Made by a program: the position numbers and the translations under genes | Source of the DNA: Salegentibacter salegens | GTDB lineage: Bacteria; Bacteroidota; Bacteroidia; Flavobacteriales; Flavobacteriaceae | DNA: 64,000 nucleotides | Direction: 5' to 3' | Assembly: GCF_900142975.1 (NCBI RefSeq) | Contig: NZ_LT670848.1 | Span: 1,054,001-1,118,000 of the forward strand | Notes under the pieces: model-generated | What the model was told of the DNA's origin: nothing | Databases searched by the model: none | Seen by the model: the letters and a program-made list of their open reading frames with translations, nothing else | In this document: piece after piece, positions 58,921-64,000 of the stretch | How the letters are laid out: every line of letters starts with the position of its first letter | Numbering within the stretch: position 1 is the first letter of the stretch

Positions 58921-59131
58921 AGTAAACTACCTCGGAGCATTAAATCTCGATTATCAAGTAAATTCTTTAATTTTATATAGCTATTGAATTTAAATCTATA
59001 GCTTCTATTTAATTCTATGAATTCCAAAAAACTACCTTCGAGGCAAGTCCACCAGAGGCATTACGGAAAAATATATCTTAAATTTGAAGCAAACCTCGAA
59101 ACATTTATTCTCGATTATCGAGTAAAAAACG
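58921..59131. repeat. R2 dispersed intergenic element, copy 3 (compound)
   Basis: Two tandem versions: AGTAAACTACCTCGGAGCATT...CTCGATTATCAAGTAAA (58921-58964) and AAACTACCTTCGAGGCAAG...TCTCGATTATCGAGTAAAA (from about 59028 to 59131). Same motifs as at 19422 and 21756. It fills most of the gap between the 58557 gene and the VOC gene. Confidence 0.6.
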
Positions 59132-59192
59132 AGTTTTACCATTAATTTAACCCAAGATGAGGCTGGTTTTTACTTAATTGAAACAAAAAACT

Positions 59193-60131
59193 ATGGAAGA
59201 TAAAATACTTGGTTTACACCATATCACTGCAATTGCCGGAAACGCTCAACGCAACTACGATTTTTATACCAAGGTACTGGGATTACGAATGGTTAAGAAA
59301 ACGGTGAATTTTGATGATCCGCAAACCTATCATTTTTACTTTGGTGACAAAATAGGATCACCAGGAAGCATTCTTACTTTCTTTCCGTGGCAACGCGTAA
59401 AACAGGGTAAAAATGGTGTGGGTATGGCCACCGAGATCGGTTATTCGGTTCCTGAAGGTAGCCTGGGTTTTTGGGAAAAACGCTTTGAAGACCACGGAGT
59501 GGAATTTGGGAAAATCAGGGAGCAGTTTGGAGAGCAATATTTACCTTTTCGAGATCCAGACGGACTTAATTTAAAATTAATTGTCACTAAGCACAAGGAT
59601 AATCGTGAAGCCTGGGAAACCGATGAAGTTAAAAGCGATGTGGCTTTAAAAGGTTTTCACAGTGTAACCCTAACTTTATTTAATGTAGGCCCAACGGCGA
59701 GTATTCTTACCGATATTTTTGATTATGAACTTGAAGAAAAAGCAGGTGAATTTTATAGATACAAAACAAATGCGGTAGAAAATGCGGCGATTATAGATAT
59801 TCACGAAGATCCTACAGCCGAACGTGGTATTAACGCCGGTGGCACTAATCACCACATCGCTTTTCGCGTAAAAGATGAAGAAACCCAGATGCGTTTTAGG
59901 GAAAAAATTATTCAGAAAGGTTTACAAATCACCGAAAAAATAGATCGGGATTATTTCTTCTCCTTATACTTTAGAGAACCTGGCGGAATTTTATTTGAAA
60001 TTGCTACCGATAATCCCGGCTTTACGAGAGACGAAAGCCTGGAAGAACTTGGTAACAGTCTTAAATTACCAGATCAATACGAATCTTCACGGGACCGTAT
60101 AGAAAAACTTCTACCAGAATTAAGGCAATAA
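59193..60131 (+). CDS. VOC family ring-cleaving dioxygenase-like protein
   Basis: About 312 residues from the ATG at 59193; the upstream extension would begin at TTG. Two VOC (vicinal oxygen chelate) halves: GLHHITAIAGNAQRNYDFYT at the N-terminus, and KGFHSVTLTLFNVGPT with TNHHIAFRVKDEE in the C-terminal half. The likely Fe(II) ligands are His of LHHIT, His of NHHIA and Glu near LFEIATDNPGF. Members (MhqO/LinE type) open hydroquinone-like rings; the substrate is unknown. It ends just before an R1 palindrome. Confidence 0.9.
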   Translation: MEDKILGLHHITAIAGNAQRNYDFYTKVLGLRMVKKTVNFDDPQTYHFYFGDKIGSPGSILTFFPWQRVKQGKNGVGMATEIGYSVPEGSLGFWEKRFEDHGVEFGKIREQFGEQYLPFRDPDGLNLKLIVTKHKDNREAWETDEVKSDVALKGFHSVTLTLFNVGPTASILTDIFDYELEEKAGEFYRYKTNAVENAAIIDIHEDPTAERGINAGGTNHHIAFRVKDEETQMRFREKIIQKGLQITEKIDRDYFFSLYFREPGGILFEIATDNPGFTRDESLEELGNSLKLPDQYESSRDRIEKLLPELRQ

Positions 60132-60148
60132 AATTTAAAAAAATAAAA

Positions 60149-60273
60149 AAGGCTGTCTGAAAAGTTTTTAAAACCGTCATCCTGAATTTATTTCAGGATC
60201 TAAAATATTGATAATCAAAACATGTTAGAAGCTGAAACAAGTTCTTGACGAAACTAGACTTTTCAGACAGCCT
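60149..60273. repeat. R1 palindromic element, copy C (inverted)
   Basis: A 15-bp perfect outer stem (AGGCTGTCTGAAAAG) encloses CATCCTGAATTTATTTCAGGAT, AACATGTT and a GAAGCTGAAAC part, in the reverse order of copy A. T-runs on both sides allow termination of the VOC gene and of the convergent gene ending at 60286. Confidence 0.8.
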
Positions 60274-60285
60274 CTTTTTTTTCGT

Positions 60286-61479
60286 TCACTCTACCACATA
60301 CATCTCATTAGAAGCTTTAATATATTCCTGCGGATTAAAAGTAGATTCAAAACTGTTTCGAACCATATCCAGTTTATTTTTTAGATCTGCAATTTTGGTT
60401 TTTAAATATTCATCGTTCTCATATTTTTGAATAAGCGAATCATATTTTTTTAGGTTTTCAAGAATTCTAAAAGTAATAGTGCCAAAGCGGATTTTTAAAT
60501 TCTGTACCGCGATCATCTGGTCGTGGTAATCCTGTTTCCAGTTTTCAGGATTTTTAGCTTTTTCTTCAGCAATTTTATTTTCAGCAATTTTAGAAATATC
60601 CAGAATATATTGAGTACGCTTTTTCGCATCTGTTTCATTAGTGAAATTACGATCAAACTCTTTTGGGTCTATTTCCAGAATTTGCACTAAATTTTCCTGC
60701 ATCGCCTTTTCCTGAAGCTCCTTTAGCTCATCCAGGTTTTTGTTTATAGATTCCCACTCGGTTTCTATAAGGTCTTTATCGTGGGTAAATTGCGCCACAG
60801 TTGTGGTAAGTTTCAGCATCTCTGTACTTTGCTGTTTAAGTTTTTTATCGCCCCAACCCAGGGAATTTATAAAACTTCCAATTCCGTCAAAAACGGTTCC
60901 AGCAAACATCCCGGTGAACGGTGTGCCTTGTGCAAGGTCTCCCGTTACATTCATAATATGACTTAAGGCCGAGAGCCTCGCGTCGTTTTTCTTTTCCTCT
61001 TCTACAAACTTTTTAAACTCTCCAAACCATTCCTGGTAACCTTCGTAATGCATTGGGTTACTCACCTGGTCTAACGTAGCATAAAATTCACGGGAAGCAT
61101 TAAAAAGATTTAGCGGCTTAATTTCCCGCTCCATCGATGCTAAATTTAACACCGCAGAGCTGTAATTATATTTATAAACGCTAATGGTATTTTTATCTAT
61201 TTCTTCCTGGCGTTCCTCGAGGAATTTAACACGTTCCAAAAGTTTCTCTACTTTTTCTGCTGAAGAATTAGTGTTTTGAATACTTTCATCAAGATTGCTA
61301 ATTTTTGAATCTATTTCTTTAATTCTAAATTCGAGATTCTGACTTAACAAACTGCGCTCTCTATTAAGTTCCTGGAGCACCTGCTGGGTTACCGATTGGT
61401 CTTCTGCAAAGCTTTGTGCCGCAGAATTCTGAAAAAACATACCTGCAACAAACAGGAAAATAAAACCTAATTTATTCAT
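60286..61479 (-). CDS. Secreted coiled-coil protein of unknown function
   Basis: About 397 residues from the ATG at 61479. The signal peptide (MNKLGFIFLFVAGMFFQNSAA) is followed by long coiled-coil stretches (FRIKEIDSKISNLDESIQNT; VEKLLERVKFLEERQEEID), a Gly-rich middle (GTPFTGMFAGTVFDGIGSFI) that could be membrane-active, and further helices. I do not recognise a family. A periplasmic or surface location is expected. The 3' end is close to R1 copy C. Confidence 0.75.
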   Translation of the reverse strand: MNKLGFIFLFVAGMFFQNSAAQSFAEDQSVTQQVLQELNRERSLLSQNLEFRIKEIDSKISNLDESIQNTNSSAEKVEKLLERVKFLEERQEEIDKNTISVYKYNYSSAVLNLASMEREIKPLNLFNASREFYATLDQVSNPMHYEGYQEWFGEFKKFVEEEKKNDARLSALSHIMNVTGDLAQGTPFTGMFAGTVFDGIGSFINSLGWGDKKLKQQSTEMLKLTTTVAQFTHDKDLIETEWESINKNLDELKELQEKAMQENLVQILEIDPKEFDRNFTNETDAKKRTQYILDISKIAENKIAEEKAKNPENWKQDYHDQMIAVQNLKIRFGTITFRILENLKKYDSLIQKYENDEYLKTKIADLKNKLDMVRNSFESTFNPQEYIKASNEMYVVE

Positions 61480-61560
61480 TATCAATTATTTTAATCAGCT
61501 AATTATTAGTTTATAACGTTTGGAAGTTAATCATATTTTATGCCAGTTCATTTCAAAAAT

Positions 61561-62295
61561 TTAATCTTCTAATTTTCCCAGTCTCAAAAGAATAGGAAAA
61601 ACGATTGTATTCTGATTTCCAAAAGCGGTTTTAAGTTCATTTTTAATCAAATTTACAGGATTTTCACCTTTTTCTTTTTCATAGTGTTTTACTGCGCTCC
61701 AGGTTTTAAGATACCCTATTAGGCGATCAAACGTCCATTGATATTCCTGCTTAAATTCCGGAGTTTCTATTTCCTGAAAGGGAAAAGGAATAGCCTGGTA
61801 TTTTTCATCTAAATACCTACGTTCTTCATCCCAATAAGAACCTATTATATCATTGTAAAATTTTAAAATAACCGCATCGGTTTCAGGAGTGCTTTTAAAC
61901 AAGGAGTAACCAATTACAGCAATAATTCCATTGGGTTTTAAAACCCGCTTTGCTTCTTTATAAAAGTCTTCAAAATTAAACCAATGAATAGCCTGCGCCA
62001 CAGTAATAAGATCAAAAGATTTATCCTGAAAGTTTGTTTCTTCAGCCCGCTGCACAGCATATTGAATATTAGGCCTCTTTACAGCATTTTCTAATTGCTG
62101 ATTGCTAATATCGGTAGCTGCTACTTTTTTAAAGAATTTAGCGAGTTCTCCTGCTACCTGGCCGTTTCCGGTTCCGCAATCCCAGGCTGTTCCATTTTCT
62201 GTTATTTTTCCTTTTAAAAACTCATATAAAGCCTGCGGATAAGCCGGTCTGTATTTAGCATAAGACGAAGATTGAGTAGAAAAATTATCTTTCAT
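61561..62295 (-). CDS. Class I SAM-dependent methyltransferase
   Basis: About 244 residues. WDCGTGNGQVAGELAKFF is the SAM-binding motif I, with VAATDIS, SFDLITVAQAIHWFNFEDF and VLKPNGIIAVIGYS as later methyltransferase motifs (the Methyltransf_11 pattern). The substrate is unknown; small-molecule methyltransferases of this type are common. The ATG at 62295 is preferred, with an in-frame ATG at 62304 possible. It follows a terminator for the next gene upstream. Confidence 0.88.
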   Translation of the reverse strand: MKDNFSTQSSSYAKYRPAYPQALYEFLKGKITENGTAWDCGTGNGQVAGELAKFFKKVAATDISNQQLENAVKRPNIQYAVQRAEETNFQDKSFDLITVAQAIHWFNFEDFYKEAKRVLKPNGIIAVIGYSLFKSTPETDAVILKFYNDIIGSYWDEERRYLDEKYQAIPFPFQEIETPEFKQEYQWTFDRLIGYLKTWSAVKHYEKEKGENPVNLIKNELKTAFGNQNTIVFPILLRLGKLED

Positions 62296-62335
62296 AAAAA
62301 ACATATTTCAACTAAAAATATGAAAATTATAAGAC

Positions 62336-62366
62336 AAAAAAAGAGCCGCCTAAAATGGCGACTCTT
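62336..62366 (-). terminator. Terminator of the 62391 lipoprotein gene
   Basis: A 10-bp stem with one mismatch (AAGAGTCGCC with GGCGGCTCTT on the minus strand) and a T-run of at least six. Confidence 0.85.
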
Positions 62367-62390
62367 AGAAACTTAATATTTCTTATTTTC

Positions 62391-63038
62391 TTATTTGTCT
62401 ATTTCAACAGTATCTGGTTCCTGGCTGTAATCTGAAGCATCTACTGCGCCGGGATTGGTACTCATTGTCCCTTCTGTATTTGGCGCATCCATTTCCTCTA
62501 TTACATCTGCCGCATTATGAAAGAAATTACGCAGCTTTTCTTTGGCATCATCAGCTTGCATATCTATTTCCTGAAGTTCGGCTTTTAATTCATCTACTTC
62601 TTCAGAAAGTTCATTGTAAGAATTTTCCTGAAGCTTTTCCAAGGAAGCAATTGCGGTTTGCAACTGCGCACTCATATTTTCTTTAGAACTACTTAAGGTA
62701 TCTCCAATAACTTTAAGTTCTTCATTGGCTTCCATCCCAAAACTCTGGGCTCTCTCTGAAACCGCAGCGGCGAATTTTTGCAAGGCCGTTTCAGGATCAA
62801 TTTCCTCCTGCATTTCCTCATATTCATCATCACCATCTACATAAGTGAGATAATCTGCTACCGCGTTGCCTTCGTATGCATAATTAGATAAAGTATCATC
62901 TTCTACCTCCATAGTCTGGTCGAATTCTATCTCGGCATCTTCAGCTTTTTTATTGCCATCATTACAGGCAAACAAAACACCGGAGACCATAACAAACAGT
63001 CCGGTCTTCTTTATAAAATTAGGTGTATTTAATGTCAT
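62391..63038 (-). CDS. Acidic helical lipoprotein of unknown function
   Basis: About 215 residues from the ATG at 63038 (an in-frame ATG at 63062 gives 223). A signal peptide with lipobox (VMVSGVLFAC) is followed by a highly acidic, helix-forming mature part (EELKVIGDTLSSSKENMSA; LKAELQEIDMQADDAKEKL) likely to form a coiled coil. I do not recognise a family. The 63063-63303 gap to ychF shows nothing else. Confidence 0.75.
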   Translation of the reverse strand: MTLNTPNFIKKTGLFVMVSGVLFACNDGNKKAEDAEIEFDQTMEVEDDTLSNYAYEGNAVADYLTYVDGDDEYEEMQEEIDPETALQKFAAAVSERAQSFGMEANEELKVIGDTLSSSKENMSAQLQTAIASLEKLQENSYNELSEEVDELKAELQEIDMQADDAKEKLRNFFHNAADVIEEMDAPNTEGTMSTNPGAVDASDYSQEPDTVEIDK

Positions 63039-63303
63039 TCTGTGATTTTTTCTAAACTTCATTTCTCTTCATTTTCAATTGAATATTAAAAATAGAGAAA
63101 TACTCACAGCTTCAGTAAAATCAAGTGATAAACTAATTTTAAAAAAACAGAGGAGTTTATAAGACTTAGTTAAATCTCGAGGGTTTGCAGGTTGAAAGGT
63201 GAAAATCTCTTAAAATAAATTCTTAGAAATCTTCAGCAATTATAAAATTTACAATCTTTAACTATAAGTACAGGCAGTAATTTTACCTGAAAATTATAGA
63301 AAT

Positions 63304-64000
63304 TTACACATTAAATCTAAAGTGCATCACATCGCCATCCTGTACTATATATTCTTTGCCTTCTACTCGCATTTTCCCGGCTTCTTTTACTTTGGCTTCA
63401 CTTCCAAAACTGTCAAAATCAGTATAAGCAATTACCTCGGCACGAATAAATCCTTTTTCAAAATCGGTGTGGATTACTCCTGCGGCTTGGGGCGCTGTAG
63501 AACCCACGGGAATAGTCCAGGCACGAACTTCTTTCACGCCTGCGGTGAAATAAGTTTGTAAATTTAAAAGCTCGTAAGCCCCACGAATCAATTTTGCAGA
63601 ACCAGGTTCTTCCAGCCCAATATCCTGAAGAAACATTTGTCTTTCCTCAAAATCATCAAGCTCGGTAATATCGGCTTCAGTTCCTACGGCAAGCACTAAA
63701 ACTTCAGCGTTTTCTTCTTTTACCGCTTCCCTTACGCGATCTACGTGGGCATTTCCGTCTACAGCTGCACCTTCATCTACATTACAAACATACATTACCG
63801 GTTTATCGGTAATGAATTGAAGTGGTTTTATAAAATCTTTTCTTTCTTCTTCGGTTAAATCTATAGCCCTAACCGATTTTCCGGCTTCAAGACCCTGTTT
63901 TACCTTGCTAAGTGCAGCTTCTTCTTTCTGCGCTTCTTTATTTCCGGTACGGGCGGCACGCTTCACTTTTTCCAACTTCTTCTCAGCGGTCTCCAAATCT
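63304..64000 (-). CDS. ychF: YchF/OBG-type ATPase, 5' part missing
   Basis: The C-terminal roughly 230 residues of the ribosome-associated ATPase YchF; the N-terminal G domain with Walker A lies beyond the right edge. Visible parts are the end of the coiled-coil segment (KKLEKVKRAARTGNKEAQ), KPVMYVCNVDEG, and the TGS-type C-terminal domain (TYFTAGVKEVRAWTIPVG, ending VQDGDVMHFRFNV). The codon at 63996 that looks like a start is TTG inside the gene (Leu), not a true start. YchF binds ribosomes and responds to redox state. Confidence 0.94.
   Translation of the reverse strand, partial: DLETAEKKLEKVKRAARTGNKEAQKEEAALSKVKQGLEAGKSVRAIDLTEEERKDFIKPLQFITDKPVMYVCNVDEGAAVDGNAHVDRVREAVKEENAEVLVLAVGTEADITELDDFEERQMFLQDIGLEEPGSAKLIRGAYELLNLQTYFTAGVKEVRAWTIPVGSTAPQAAGVIHTDFEKGFIRAEVIAYTDFDSFGSEAKVKEAGKMRVEGKEYIVQDGDVMHFRFNV

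Overview
The window is chromosomal DNA from a member of the Bacteroidota, almost certainly a marine-type Flavobacteriaceae (the style of Salegentibacter, Gramella or Zunongwangia; the genus is only a guess). The evidence is a PorP/SprF gene beside a giant adhesin with a gliding-motility/type IX secretion C-terminal domain, several Bacteroidetes-only DUF families (DUF4294, DUF3822, DUF2911), and promoters that fit the Bacteroidetes pattern TTTG-N19-TAnnTTTG.

Layout. 1-7300: the end of a THUMP rRNA methyltransferase gene (cut by the window edge), a ZIP metal transporter, a truncated DUF4268 remnant, a small unknown gene, ackA-pta and a DUF4382 lipoprotein. 7570-13690: a complete rRNA operon on the minus strand (16S, tRNA-Ile, tRNA-Ala, 23S, 5S) with three tandem promoters and odd heptad repeats in its spacers. 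13690-21490: DUF4294 protein, M42 peptidase, topoisomerase IB, a CNB-CBS-DUF294 protein translationally coupled to a DEDDh exonuclease, and acs. 21490-25220: a cobalamin riboswitch in front of a class I ribonucleotide reductase operon (nrdB-nrdA). 25390-34560: DUF2911 protein, an SRPBCC-SDR-photolyase operon, kdsB, a Dda/RecD-like helicase, a membrane protein plus DUF3822 pair, an IS1595-family insertion, and rsmD. 34600-42190: a STAS-like protein, RNase P RNA, dnaX-miaE, and the pdxH-sixA-ppk1-ppx cluster. 42490-54770: a second identical IS copy, a small lipoprotein gene, and a four-gene type IX operon (small secreted protein, 2314-residue adhesin, PorP/SprF protein, OmpA/PD40 protein). 54850-64000: CAP lipoprotein, the pyrR-pyrB-STAS-rnz operon, a small conserved gene, a VOC dioxygenase, a secreted coiled-coil protein, a methyltransferase, a lipoprotein and the C-terminal part of ychF.

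How it fits together. Most genes are housekeeping. Acetate metabolism is represented twice (ackA-pta and acs), and polyphosphate metabolism is compactly clustered. The notable regulatory piece is the B12 riboswitch on an oxygen-dependent ribonucleotide reductase, which predicts a second, B12-dependent reductase elsewhere in the genome. The notable surface piece is the type IX adhesin operon with nearly identical internal repeats.

Mobile and repeated DNA: two identical 1049-bp IS1595-family copies in opposite orientation, each with its own 8-bp target duplication; three copies of a ~130-bp palindromic element (here R1) near gene ends; and scattered copies of a second intergenic element (R2). 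No CRISPR array, prophage or recognisable defence locus was seen.
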